From Duganella sp. Root1480D1 (lineage in GTDB: Bacteria; Pseudomonadota; Gammaproteobacteria; Burkholderiales; Burkholderiaceae_D): 64,000 bases of DNA. The translations under genes were made by a program, and so were the position numbers. Shown here one piece after another: positions 35,410 through 42,948 of the stretch (the stretch's first letter is position 1; every line of letters starts with the position of its first letter). The notes under the pieces are model-generated. The model was not told the origin of the DNA. It was given only the letters and a program-made list of their open reading frames with translations, and searched no databases. Location of the stretch: NCBI RefSeq assembly GCF_001427305.1, contig NZ_LMFZ01000004.1, forward strand, positions 96,714-160,713. Reading direction: 5' to 3'.

Positions 35410-36597
35410 TCAGAATTGCACTGTCGCCATGAATGAAACGCCCTTGGCCTTGTAGCTGCCGGTGCCGATCAGCGGCGTTCCGGTGCGCCGGTCCTTGAAA
35501 CCGGTCACGCTAAGCTGGACCTTGCGCCAGGGCTGGTAGACCACGCCGACATTGGTGCTGCGCGTGGTATCGCTCGGATCACCGTTGAAGGTGACGTAAG
35601 GCATGCGCTCGAATTTGCGTTTCTCGCGCTTGAGGCCGGCATTGGCCTGCACCTTGGCCGAAATATCCCAGGTGGCATTCAGGCTGGCGCCCTTGTTGAC
35701 GCTGTTATTGACCACGATGCTTTCTACCGCCGCGAACTCGCGCCAGGTCTCGGCAGTGAAGCGCAACTTGCTGCGCGGCCGCCAGTTCAGGGTGGCACGG
35801 CCATTGAGGCCGCTGGTGTCGCGTTCGGTGAAGGTGTCGTGCTTGCGTTTGGCATAGCCGGCCAGCAATTGCAATTGCGTAATATCACTGTACAGCCAGT
35901 TGATATTGGCCTTCAACTCGTCCTGCGTGTAATTCTGGTCGAGGAAGGTGGCACCGATGCGGCGCGGATTCAGGAAATTGCCTTTGATATGGCGCGCCAC
36001 CAGGCCTACCCTGCTGCCGCTCGATGCGTGGTAATCGATGCCGACTTCGCTGCGGTCTTCCTGGCGGTTGTTCAAGCTTTGCGCCTCCAGCTCGTAATCG
36101 AAGCGGTCGCGCTGGAAGCCGGTATAAATACGCCAGCTCGGATGCATGCGCCAACCGCCGTTGGCATATTCGCGGCGCTGGGTGCGCAGGTTGCGTTCTT
36201 CAGAGTGGAAGTCGCTGAACGGCGTCAGCACCTGCTGGTAGCTGCCGCCGATATTGCCGTCGAAGTGGTTGCCGACTACCCAGGCCCAGTCCAGGCTGAA
36301 GTCCTTGCCGTTGTAATCGAGCTGGTCGTAGTGGTCGAAAGTCACGCGCGAGACTTTAGCCTGCCCGCTAATTTTCTGGCGGCCGATCGGGCGGTCCAGC
36401 GCGATGCCGGCGATCGCTTGCGTGGCGCGGTCCGAGCGCTGGATGCCGTCCGGCGTATTGTCCGGCAGGCGCAGCAGGTTATCGTCATAGCTTTGGCCCA
36501 CGCTGATGAAGGGCTTGAACGTTTCGCTGATGTCCGCCTGCGCGTAACAGCACGCAAGGGCGGCAGCCAGCGCCAAGGGAGTTGGCAGGATGCGCAT
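35410..36597 (-). CDS. epsL: EpsL-like outer membrane beta-barrel protein
   Basis: A 395-residue protein with a signal peptide (about 1-22, ending AQA). Alternating aromatic/polar strands typical of a barrel cover the rest, ending with the aromatic FMATVQF as required for outer membrane insertion. Markers such as VSRVTFDHYDQLDYNGKDF and ARHIKGNFLNPRRIG match EpsL of exosortase B loci (TIGR03014, from memory). It probably forms the second outer membrane pore or anchors the polymer. The gene is between the CAAX-protease-like gene and the sugar transferase gene, as in other EpsL operons. Confidence 0.88.
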   Translation of the reverse strand: MRILPTPLALAAALACCYAQADISETFKPFISVGQSYDDNLLRLPDNTPDGIQRSDRATQAIAGIALDRPIGRQKISGQAKVSRVTFDHYDQLDYNGKDFSLDWAWVVGNHFDGNIGGSYQQVLTPFSDFHSEERNLRTQRREYANGGWRMHPSWRIYTGFQRDRFDYELEAQSLNNRQEDRSEVGIDYHASSGSRVGLVARHIKGNFLNPRRIGATFLDQNYTQDELKANINWLYSDITQLQLLAGYAKRKHDTFTERDTSGLNGRATLNWRPRSKLRFTAETWREFAAVESIVVNNSVNKGASLNATWDISAKVQANAGLKREKRKFERMPYVTFNGDPSDTTRSTNVGVVYQPWRKVQLSVTGFKDRRTGTPLIGTGSYKAKGVSFMATVQF

Positions 36598-36618
36598 GTT
36601 GTTTAGCCTTATTTAACA

Positions 36619-37362
36619 CTACCAATAGGTCCAGCTACCGGTCACGATGATCCAGGCAGCCAACAAGCCGTTCGTCACGGCATGTCCCAGGATGGGAGTC
36701 CACAGCGCTTCGCTGCGCATGTACAACAAGGTGTAGGCGATGCCAGCGACAATGCCGGCCAGCCACAGGTTATGTTCGATACCGAACAGAAGAACAGAAA
36801 TCGTCGCTGCGCGCAGGCCGACGCGGGTGGGCCGCAGTGACAGGAAGTCACGCTGCTCCAGCCAGCGCAACAGGAAGGAACGCCAGAACAGCTCCTCCAT
36901 CAAAGGCACCACCAATGCCGCGCCGAAGGCACGCACGGCAACCAGCGGCCAGTCGATGCGTCCATCGCTGCCGGCAGCATCGAAGCCGCGCGGCGTGCCG
37001 ATGTGCATCCAGCCCGCATCAAGTGCAATCCACAGCACGAAGACTCCGGCACCAATGCCGATGGCCACGAAAGCATCGCGCCGTGCAGGCAGCGTGCGCA
37101 GCTCCCGGTAGTGCTTGCGCCATGCCAGAAGCATGGCCAATACCAGCGCAATCTTGGCGGGATACAACCAGCGCATGGCGTTAGCGTGCGCACCGAATCG
37201 TTCAAGCACGTCGGCGAAAATGATGAAAACAATGAAGGTGGCAAACGGCAGCACGCGCGGCATCGCACTGCCGTCGTGCGCGCGCAGTGCAAGCACAGGC
37301 GCGGCAGCCGCGGTCGCCTGCTGCCGTTGGGAAATGCGCTTAGGTGGCTGCTGTAAAGTCAC
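36619..37362 (-). CDS. CAAX prenyl protease-related membrane protein (exosortase-associated)
   Basis: A 247-residue membrane protein with seven or eight helices and the CPBP/CAAX-protease motifs: EELFWRSFLLRWLEQ (EExxxR), FGIEHNLWLAGIVAGIAY (conserved His) and LGHAVTNGLLAAW (second His). Proteins of this subfamily (TIGR03008, from memory) accompany exosortase in many genomes and may process its products. The GTG at 37362 is chosen because GGAAGG lies 8 bases upstream. An ATG at 37410 would add 16 residues of no membrane or motif content. As the first gene it marks the start of the eps transcript; the promoter must lie in 37363-37490. Confidence 0.85.
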   Translation of the reverse strand: MTLQQPPKRISQRQQATAAAAPVLALRAHDGSAMPRVLPFATFIVFIIFADVLERFGAHANAMRWLYPAKIALVLAMLLAWRKHYRELRTLPARRDAFVAIGIGAGVFVLWIALDAGWMHIGTPRGFDAAGSDGRIDWPLVAVRAFGAALVVPLMEELFWRSFLLRWLEQRDFLSLRPTRVGLRAATISVLLFGIEHNLWLAGIVAGIAYTLLYMRSEALWTPILGHAVTNGLLAAWIIVTGSWTYW

Positions 37363-37439
37363 GATATCTGCCTTCCCGTTGGAAATGCCGAAGCAGGACT
37401 GCCTCGGCATTAAGGTTGTCAGATATTACAGCGGGCAAT

Positions 37440-37455
37440 CGTGCGCAAGCGCACG
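37440..37455. promoter_or_regulatory. 7-bp palindrome in the eps leader
   Basis: CGTGCGC (37440-37446) and GCGCACG (37449-37455) form an exact inverted repeat around AA. It lies between the ABC-F gene and the first eps gene on the same strand. No T run follows, so an operator is more likely than a terminator. A TAATAT sequence about 15 bases further downstream on the minus strand could be the -10 box, but no good -35 is present. Confidence 0.35.
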
Positions 37456-37490
37456 AAAGTGAGAAAGTGCAAAGAGTGGATTGCGTTACA

Positions 37491-39410
37491 TCAAACGTTG
37501 TTACGGGATTCGATTGCTTCCCAACGTTCCAGCGCCGTCATCAGTTCTTCTTCAATTTGCGCAATGCGCTCATTGAGGCGCTTCGCTTCCGCTGGCGTCT
37601 TCTTGTAGAAGTCCGGATCGGATAGCGTGAGGTTCAGCGCGGTCTGTTCATCTTCCAGTTTGGCAATAAGTTGCGGCAACTCTTCCAGCTCACGCTGCTC
37701 TTTGTAACTGAGTTTTTTCCCTTTTGCCTGCGCTGGGGCAGGCGCTTGGTCCGCTGACACTGTTGACGGGGGCTGCTTCGCTTCGTTCTTCTTCGATACC
37801 GACGCCGCGGCGCTGGCGTCGCGCACGCGCTCCCAGTCACTGTAGCCGCCCACATACTCTTTCCACCTGCCCTCACCTTCGGCAACGATCACCTGCGTCA
37901 CCACGTTATCGAGGAAGGTACGGTCGTGGCTGACGAGGAAGACCGTGCCGGCATAATCCTCCAGCAATTCTTCCAGCAGTTCCAGCGTATCGATATCAAG
38001 GTCGTTGGTCGGTTCGTCCAGCACCAGCACGTTAGCTGGCTTGGCGAACAGGCGCGCCAGCAGCAGTCGGTTGCGCTCGCCACCGGACAAGGAGCTGACC
38101 AGCGAACGCGCACGTTGCGGTTCGAACAGGAAGTCACCAAGATAGCTCATGACGTGCTTGCGCTGGCCATTGATTTCGACCCAGTCGGAGCCCGGCGCGA
38201 TGGTGTCCGCCAGCGTGGCGTTATCGTTCAACTGGGCGCGCATCTGGTCGAAGTATGCCACCTGCAGCTTGGTGCCCTGCTTGATCGTGCCGCTGTCGGC
38301 CGACTCTTCGCCGAGGACCAGTTTCAGCAGCGTGGTCTTGCCGGCGCCATTGGGGCCGATCAAGCCAAACTTATCGCCACGCATGATGATCGAGCTGAAG
38401 TCCTTGACGATGGTCTTGGCGCCGTAGGACTTGCTCACATTTTCCAGTTCCGCCACGATCTTGCCGGAACGCTCGCCGGTGCCGACCTCCAAACGCACCT
38501 GCCCCTGCTGCTCGCGGCGCGCCGCGCGTTGCTCGCGCAAGCGCTCCAGCCTGCGCACGCGACCTTCATCACGGGTGCGGCGCGCCTGGACGCCCTTTCG
38601 AATCCAGACTTCTTCGGCCGCCAGCACTTTGTCGAACTTTGCGTTTTCGATTTCTTCGATGGCCAGTTGTTCCGCCTTGCGGACCTGGTAGGTGGTGAAA
38701 TTGCCCGGATAGGACATCAGGATGCCGCGATCGAGTTCGATGATACGGGTCGCCACATTGTCCAGGAAGGAGCGATCGTGGGTAATGAACAGGATGCTGC
38801 CCTTAAAATCGCGCAGCAGGGCTTCCAGCCAGGTAATGGAATTGAAGTCCAGGTGATTGGTCGGTTCGTCCAGCAACAATACGTCAGGGGCGCCGACCAG
38901 TGCGCGCGCCAGTGCTGCGCGCTTTTTGGTGCCGCCGGAAAGGGTTTCCACCAGCACCGCGCCATCCAGGTTCAGGCGTCCGAGCACGGTTTCGACCTTG
39001 TTCTTCAGGTTCCAGGCATCGCCTGCATCCAGTTTGACCTGGATGTCGTGCATGCGCTCCATCAGCGCATCGTCATCGCCCTGGCCGAACTTGCCGGTCA
39101 GCTCATCGTATTCTTTCAGCAGCGCCGGCAACTCGCCCAGGCCCGATGCCACCGCGTCGTACACGCTCTGGCCGGCCTCGAACTGTGGTTCCTGCTCCAC
39201 GTAGACGACTTTTAGCCCTTGCTGCATGACCAGCAGGCCGTCGTCCAGCTTCTGAAAGCCGGCAATGATCTTCAGCAGCGAGGATTTACCGGTGCCGTTA
39301 CGCCCGATCAGGCCGACCCGCTCCCCGGTTTCCAAGGAAAATTCAGCGTGATCAAGCAGGGCGTGGTGGCCAAAAGCCAGTTGTGCAGATGTTAAGGAAA
39401 TGACAGCCAT
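37491..39410 (-). CDS. uup: ABC-F family ATPase, Uup-like
   Basis: A 639-residue soluble protein with two ATP-binding cassettes. The first has GLIGRNGTGKSSLLK (about 33-47), TLSGGTKKRAALARAL and DVLLLDEPTNHLD. The second has GLIGPNGAGKTTLLK, SLSGGERNRLLLARL and VLVLDEPTNDLD. The C-terminal coiled coil (about 565-635, LSYKEQRELEELPQLIAKLE) is typical of Uup. There are no membrane helices. Members of this group act on ribosomes or DNA structures and affect transposon excision; the exact role here is not shown. The gene stands on its own between tRNA-Arg and the eps operon. Confidence 0.92.
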   Translation of the reverse strand: MAVISLTSAQLAFGHHALLDHAEFSLETGERVGLIGRNGTGKSSLLKIIAGFQKLDDGLLVMQQGLKVVYVEQEPQFEAGQSVYDAVASGLGELPALLKEYDELTGKFGQGDDDALMERMHDIQVKLDAGDAWNLKNKVETVLGRLNLDGAVLVETLSGGTKKRAALARALVGAPDVLLLDEPTNHLDFNSITWLEALLRDFKGSILFITHDRSFLDNVATRIIELDRGILMSYPGNFTTYQVRKAEQLAIEEIENAKFDKVLAAEEVWIRKGVQARRTRDEGRVRRLERLREQRAARREQQGQVRLEVGTGERSGKIVAELENVSKSYGAKTIVKDFSSIIMRGDKFGLIGPNGAGKTTLLKLVLGEESADSGTIKQGTKLQVAYFDQMRAQLNDNATLADTIAPGSDWVEINGQRKHVMSYLGDFLFEPQRARSLVSSLSGGERNRLLLARLFAKPANVLVLDEPTNDLDIDTLELLEELLEDYAGTVFLVSHDRTFLDNVVTQVIVAEGEGRWKEYVGGYSDWERVRDASAAASVSKKNEAKQPPSTVSADQAPAPAQAKGKKLSYKEQRELEELPQLIAKLEDEQTALNLTLSDPDFYKKTPAEAKRLNERIAQIEEELMTALERWEAIESRNNV

Positions 39411-39442
39411 TGGTATGCAAATCGTGACGGAAAAACGAGCAT

Positions 39443-39472
39443 TTTACCTGTTGCCAGCCTGTCAGCTATAAT
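39443..39472 (+). promoter_or_regulatory. Likely sigma-70 promoter of tRNA-Arg
   Basis: A perfect -10 box TATAAT (39467-39472) is 18 bases from a -35 like TTTACC (39443-39448, 4 of 6 matches). The distance to the tRNA 5' end (39490) gives a short leader, as expected for a tRNA gene. Confidence 0.65.
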
Positions 39473-39489
39473 TGCGCTCGCTTTGCGTC

Positions 39490-39564
39490 CTCCCCGTAGC
39501 ACAATGGATAGTGCACATGCCTCCTAAGCGTGGGATACTGGTTCGATTCCAGTCGGGGGGACCA
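39490..39564 (+). tRNA. tRNA-Arg (CCT anticodon)
   Basis: A full cloverleaf can be drawn: acceptor stem CTCCCCG/CGGGGGG with one T-G pair, D arm GCAC...GTGC, anticodon stem CATGC/GCGTG with loop CTCCTAA (anticodon CCT), T arm CTGG-TTCGATT-CCAG, then A and encoded CCA (39562-39564). The last 23 bases are duplicated at 43,796-43,818, because the integrative element used this gene as its attachment site. The tRNA remains intact at the left border. Confidence 0.93.
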
Positions 39565-39565
39565 A
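39542..39565 (+). repeat. attL, left attachment repeat
   Basis: The sequence TTCGATTCCAGTCGGGGG then GACCAA lies in the T arm and acceptor stem of tRNA-Arg. It matches the right repeat at 43,796-43,818 in 23 of 24 positions; the only difference is six Gs here and five there. Confidence 0.9.
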
Positions 39566-39662
39566 TTCTTCATCGCATGTTGTCGCAGGACGATTCAGAA
39601 CCCGCATTCTAAAAGGATTGGCGGGTTTTTTGTTGTCTTAAGGTGTCTCAAGAGCTAGCATG

Positions 39663-39728
39663 AAATACCAACAGTTTTATGGTACTTCCGTTGGTACTTA
39701 TGGCGCGCTCTCGAGGGAGATACCAACA
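39663..39728. repeat. Candidate integrase arm-binding sites, left end
   Basis: Four copies related to TTGGTATTT: AAATACCAACA (39663-39673, reverse), TATGGTACTT (39679-39688), TTGGTACTTA (39691-39700) and GATACCAACA (39719-39728, reverse). The last overlaps the integrase ATG, so the integrase might repress its own gene. Matching motifs occur at the right end (43,745-43,766). Confidence 0.5.
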
Positions 39729-40954
39729 TGGCTCTAACCGACACGTTCGTCCGCAAAGTCAAGTTTAGCGGCGCATCCGCTGGCGACAAACATACTGACG
39801 GCCAAGGCATGCATCTGCTCGTGAATGCCGTCGGAAAATATTGGCGCTTGAACTACCGATTTGCCGGAAAGCAGAAGACCCTTGCACTGGGGGTATATCC
39901 GGCGGTCTCGCTTGCGGCGGCTCGCAAGCGTCGAGGCGAGGCCAGAGAACTGTTAGCAGCGGGTATAGACCCGGTTCAAGCCAAGCAGGAAGCCATGCGG
40001 GCGAGGGCCACTGCCCAATCCAACACGTTCGAGGCCGTCGCTCGCCAATGGCTGACTAAATCCGCTGCAAGGCGCGCAGCGAGCACCCAAAAGAAGGTCC
40101 AGGGATGGTTATCTCATGACGTCTTTCCGCGAATCGGCAAAATTCCAATTGCAGACATTGGCCCTCGCGACGTACTTGAGACCGTTCGAATCATAGAAAA
40201 CCGGGGGGCAATTGATTCAGCTCATCGGGTAAAACAGATATGCGGTCAAATTTTCAGGTTTGCGGTAGCTGCAGGATTGGTCGGACATGACATAACTGCT
40301 GACCTTAAAGGGGCGCTTTCCGCCAAACCCAAATCACATTATTCTTCGATTACCAATCCAAGCGAGCTTGGGCCACTTCTTCGTGCCATTGAGGGCTACA
40401 CCGGCCATCCCTATTGTTGCGCAGCCTTACGTCTGGCTCCTTTGCTATTTGTACGCCCTGGCGAGCTGCGAAGTGCTGAATGGTCGGAGATCGATCTAGA
40501 CGGTGCACAATGGCGCATTCCGAGCCACAAAATGAAAATGCGAGTTGAACATATCGTCCCGTTATCTACTCAGGCAGTAAACATCCTTCGGGATTTGGCT
40601 CAAATATCGGGGAAAGGGAAGTTTGTTTTTCCAAGCATTAGAACGCCCGAACGCTGCATGAGCGAAAACACACTGAACGCGGCCTTGCGTAGCATGGGCT
40701 ATAGCCGAGAAGTCATTACGGCGCATGGTTTCCGCGCAACGGCTCGCACAATTCTTGACGAAGTAATGCAGGAACGTATCGACCTAATAGAGCATCAACT
40801 AGCTCATGCAGTTAAAGACCCTAATGGCCGCGCTTACAATCGTACAGCTCACCTTCCGGCCCGACACCAGATGATGCAAAGATGGGGAGACTATTTAGAA
40901 ACTCTACGAAGAGGCGCAGAAATTATTCCGTTTTCCGCGAATAACTTAAATTAA
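39728..40954 (+). CDS. Tyrosine recombinase (P4-type integrase)
   Basis: A 408-residue integrase. The N-terminal Arm-binding (DUF4102-like) domain (about 1-90) has LTDTFVRKVKF and LALGVYPAVSLAAARKRRGEA. A core-binding SAM-like domain spans about 98-190, and the catalytic domain about 205-385. Catalytic residues are visible: Arg248 in RPGELRSAEW, Lys268 near IPSHKMK, His333 and Arg336 in TAHGFRATAR, His360, and the nucleophile Tyr370 in GRAYNRTAHL. It inserts and excises the element at tRNA-Arg by strand exchange in the attachment core. The ATG begins inside a candidate arm site. All key residues are intact, so activity is likely. Confidence 0.95.
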   Translation: MALTDTFVRKVKFSGASAGDKHTDGQGMHLLVNAVGKYWRLNYRFAGKQKTLALGVYPAVSLAAARKRRGEARELLAAGIDPVQAKQEAMRARATAQSNTFEAVARQWLTKSAARRAASTQKKVQGWLSHDVFPRIGKIPIADIGPRDVLETVRIIENRGAIDSAHRVKQICGQIFRFAVAAGLVGHDITADLKGALSAKPKSHYSSITNPSELGPLLRAIEGYTGHPYCCAALRLAPLLFVRPGELRSAEWSEIDLDGAQWRIPSHKMKMRVEHIVPLSTQAVNILRDLAQISGKGKFVFPSIRTPERCMSENTLNAALRSMGYSREVITAHGFRATARTILDEVMQERIDLIEHQLAHAVKDPNGRAYNRTAHLPARHQMMQRWGDYLETLRRGAEIIPFSANNLN

Positions 40955-41146
40955 GCTTAAAGGCGTCTTAATATTATATCTCAATCCACCTACCGCTTGA
41001 TCTATCATTCGAAACAAGATATAAATACGCAAACAAACACATTTCTTCTTGCACTCGTAATGCGCACCGTATGCCACCGATAGCAAGGACCGTAAAGCAC
41101 CACCTCCGTTGATGACTTTGCACGCCCTGAGGAAATGTACTAACTA

Positions 41147-41169
41147 ACCCGCACTCGCGGGTTTTTTTT
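41147..41169 (+). terminator. Rho-independent terminator 1 after integrase
   Basis: Stem ACCCGC (41147-41152) with GCGGGT (41157-41162), a 4-base loop, then a run of eight T. It ends plus-strand transcription from the integrase side. It is one of a pair with the same stem sequence. Confidence 0.85.
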
Positions 41170-41216
41170 CGACTTTAGCAGCCTAACCCAGGCGCTAGAG
41201 CTATGACTACCTCTTT

Positions 41217-41247
41217 AACCCGCCACCATTTGTAGCGGGTTTTTTTA
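41217..41247 (+). terminator. Rho-independent terminator 2, just before the small-gene operon
   Basis: Stem AACCCGC (41217-41223) with GCGGGTT (41235-41241), an 11-base loop and a T run to 41247. It is only 20 bases upstream of the next ATG, so it either ends a short transcript or acts as an attenuator of the following operon. Confidence 0.8.
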
Positions 41248-41267
41248 TTCATATTTCATTATTCATC

Positions 41268-41507
41268 ATGACAAAATTTAAAAACATTCCAAAAACTCTT
41301 CCGGAAAATCTTTCGAAAATTGCTTCGGGACGGGATTACCTTCAAACTTCGGAATTTGCGAATGCTGTAAATAGAGCCACTCAAACGATTCGCAAGAATG
41401 TAAGTCTCACCGGGCATTGCTATGGAATCAAACCATTAAAGATTGGTGGCCGATTGCTTTGGCCGGTTTCGGAAATCGCCACACTTTTCTCAGAAGAAAG
41501 TAAATAA
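41268..41507 (+). CDS. Small helix-turn-helix-like protein
   Basis: A 79-residue protein. A conserved-looking segment (about 24-70) reads DYLQTSEFANAVNRATQTIR, then GIKPLKIGGRLLWPVSEIA. This resembles the winged-helix, excisionase/MerR-like DNA-binding fold in which a residue pair such as GGRLLWP forms the wing. It may be a recombination directionality factor or a regulator of the integrase. The stop overlaps the next ATG by one base (TAATG), so the two are cotranslated. It starts 20 bases after a terminator. No ribosome site stronger than an AT-rich leader is seen. Confidence 0.65.
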   Translation: MTKFKNIPKTLPENLSKIASGRDYLQTSEFANAVNRATQTIRKNVSLTGHCYGIKPLKIGGRLLWPVSEIATLFSEESK

Positions 41508-41722
41508 TGAACGTCAGTAATACTCTTCCAAAAGCAGGATATGTTCGAATTTCCGGTCTGATTCCAGCAATTCTCCCATTCTCTGCGGCAACTCTATGGC
41601 GAAAAGTAGCGGATGGTTCGTTCCCTCGCCCCTTGAAACTTTCGGCGGGGGTGACTGCTTGGCGCTGGGAGGACATTCATGATTGGATGTTTGCAATTCA
41701 GCTCGGGGAAATAAAGAAATGA
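41507..41722 (+). CDS. AlpA-family regulator
   Basis: A 71-residue AlpA-type protein with the diagnostic form GYVRISGLI (about 11-19), PFSAATLWRKVADGSFPRPLK (about 25-44) and AWRWEDIHDWM (about 51-61). AlpA proteins are small MerR-like activators or excisionases in P4-type satellites and integrative elements. It probably drives excision or the operon. It overlaps the previous gene by one base and the next by four (ATGA). Confidence 0.85.
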   Translation: MNVSNTLPKAGYVRISGLIPAILPFSAATLWRKVADGSFPRPLKLSAGVTAWRWEDIHDWMFAIQLGEIKK

Positions 41723-42036
41723 GTCAACCATGTCGCCTACTAACCCCCACTGAAAGCGCACGCCCAGCCCCGACTAACAAACGCCAGAAACGCGCAATCG
41801 CGGCACTTTTGAGGGCCGCAGTTACTCGGGAAGAATTGGACAGAATAACTGGGTCTAGCAATAGCCCAGAGATAATTCATGCGCTGCGGGATCGAGGTTT
41901 AGCTATTCCATGTGAAAGAGTTGAACGCATTGACCGGGACGGGCACTTAGTTCGGCCCGGCGTCTATTCGCTCACAGCCCATGATAGACAACTAATACAC
42001 GCATGGTTCACCCATCTGCAAGTACAGGGGGACTGA
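41719..42036 (+). CDS. Small winged-helix-like protein, element gene
   Basis: A 105-residue protein beginning MSQPCRLLTP. A basic helix-rich region (about 20-80) reads NKRQKRAIAALLRAAVTREE, then LDRITGSSNSPEIIHALRDR and GLAIPCERVERIDRDGH. This has the plan of a winged-helix domain with a beta wing at RIDRDGHLVRPGVYSLT. I do not know its function; it is typical of small genes that precede the replication gene in such elements. The start at 41719 is chosen over an earlier in-frame ATG because it overlaps the AlpA stop as ATGA. Confidence 0.65.
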   Translation: MSQPCRLLTPTESARPAPTNKRQKRAIAALLRAAVTREELDRITGSSNSPEIIHALRDRGLAIPCERVERIDRDGHLVRPGVYSLTAHDRQLIHAWFTHLQVQGD

Positions 42037-42495
42037 GTGGGAAGGGACCAAAGCAAACGCAAAAAGGCCAGCGAAAATCGTGACTCTGGCGGATTCGTAG
42101 CCATCCCATGGTCCGTCCTGGACTGCCCTGCTTGGCAAGCACTTTCCCACACATCACGAGACCTCTTACTCGAACTTGCTCGACAATTTGTGCGTGACAA
42201 TAACGGGCAGCTCGTTTGTTGCGACAAGCGGCTAGGACCTCGTGGTTGGCGTAGCCCTGACGTTATAAGCCGGGCTAAACGCCAGCTTATCGACCTTGGA
42301 TTCATTTTCGAAACCAGGAAAGGTCATAGACCCAACAAAGCAAGTTGGTATGCCATCACATGGTACGCATTGGATTGGCACACGGGATATGATGCAGGCG
42401 TACTAGCCGCGTTTGAGAGAAGTGCTTACAAGGGTGCGCGGCCTGGCAAAATTGAGTCCCTTAATACGGCTGCCGTAGCCATTAAACCCCGATAG
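42037..42495 (+). CDS. Replication-initiator-like winged-helix protein
   Basis: A 152-residue protein, GTG start immediately after the previous stop. It has a strongly patterned region FVAIPWSVLDCPAWQALSHT (about 20-39), RDLLLELARQFVRDNNGQL and LGPRGWRSPDVISRAKRQLI, then DLGFIFETRKGHRPNKASWY. This resembles the paired winged-helix of plasmid and phage replication proteins or of phage DNA-binding regulators. Its 3' end contains the first copy of a 13-bp repeat that recurs twice just downstream (42,497-42,509 and 42,575-42,587). This arrangement is like a replication gene adjacent to its iterons, but a role as a repressor of its own operon is equally possible. Confidence 0.6.
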   Translation: MGRDQSKRKKASENRDSGGFVAIPWSVLDCPAWQALSHTSRDLLLELARQFVRDNNGQLVCCDKRLGPRGWRSPDVISRAKRQLIDLGFIFETRKGHRPNKASWYAITWYALDWHTGYDAGVLAAFERSAYKGARPGKIESLNTAAVAIKPR

Positions 42496-42587
42496 CTACG
42501 TCCGCCGTAGTAACCACGGGGGCCCCTGCAACGTTTCCCGTTGCTGCTGTCTCGCTTTGACGTCCCTCTCTTACTACGTCTGCCGTA
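42465..42587 (+). repeat. Three-copy 13-bp near-palindromic repeat (iteron- or operator-like)
   Basis: Copies TACGGCTGCCGTA (42465-42477), TACGTCCGCCGTA (42497-42509) and TACGTCTGCCGTA (42575-42587) fit TACG(G/T)C(T/C)GCCGTA. The first is a perfect palindrome of two 6-bp arms round one base. The first two start 32 bases apart, three helical turns, and the third is 78 further. A looser relative, CTACGATTCCGGCAG, follows at 42613-42627. Confidence 0.65.
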
Positions 42588-42948
42588 CACTCTCTAGATA
42601 TGCCATCTATAACTACGATTCCGGCAGCGCAGTAAAGGGACAGTCAAGCGACCATCATTGTCGTCGAGCCACGAGCTACGCGACATGCAGATTCGCCCAT
42701 GCAATTTCTAAACGTATTTCGCCGAATGCCCACCTTGCGAAGGTACGCACGCGGAGGTCCCAATTGTGGCCTGGACTTCCTTTATCTAAAGGGCATTTTC
42801 ATTTTCGCCCTGGAATTTTTCATCTCTTTTCTGCGCAATAATGAAGAACGTCTGGAGGTTGGAAACCGAACGAAATACCGAAGTTCTACTACCTCGCGAC
42901 TCGCCAGATTGAAGGAGTGGATTGACCTAGCATTGACAAATCTTGGGC
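42496..42948. other. Gap between the replication-like gene and the cargo gene
   Basis: 453 bases. The first 100 hold two copies of the 13-bp repeat. The rest is of mixed composition with short open frames only. The longest plus-strand one (42,699-42,959, 86 codons) starts MQFLNVFRRMPTLRRYARGG, has a hydrophobic middle and no ribosome site. It runs past the end of the opposing gene, so I do not call it a gene. I see no RNA gene. A replication origin would fit here, but this is inference. Confidence 0.5.

Larger units (their letters stand above)
40955..41267. other. Gap between integrase and the small-gene operon
   Basis: 313 bases without a convincing gene. The first 150 are AT-rich. The rest holds two terminator hairpins with the same stem (41,147-41,169 and 41,217-41,247). 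The space between them (about 50 bases) has no open frame and could be a short transcript or a leader. No tRNA or recognisable riboswitch was seen. Confidence 0.6.
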
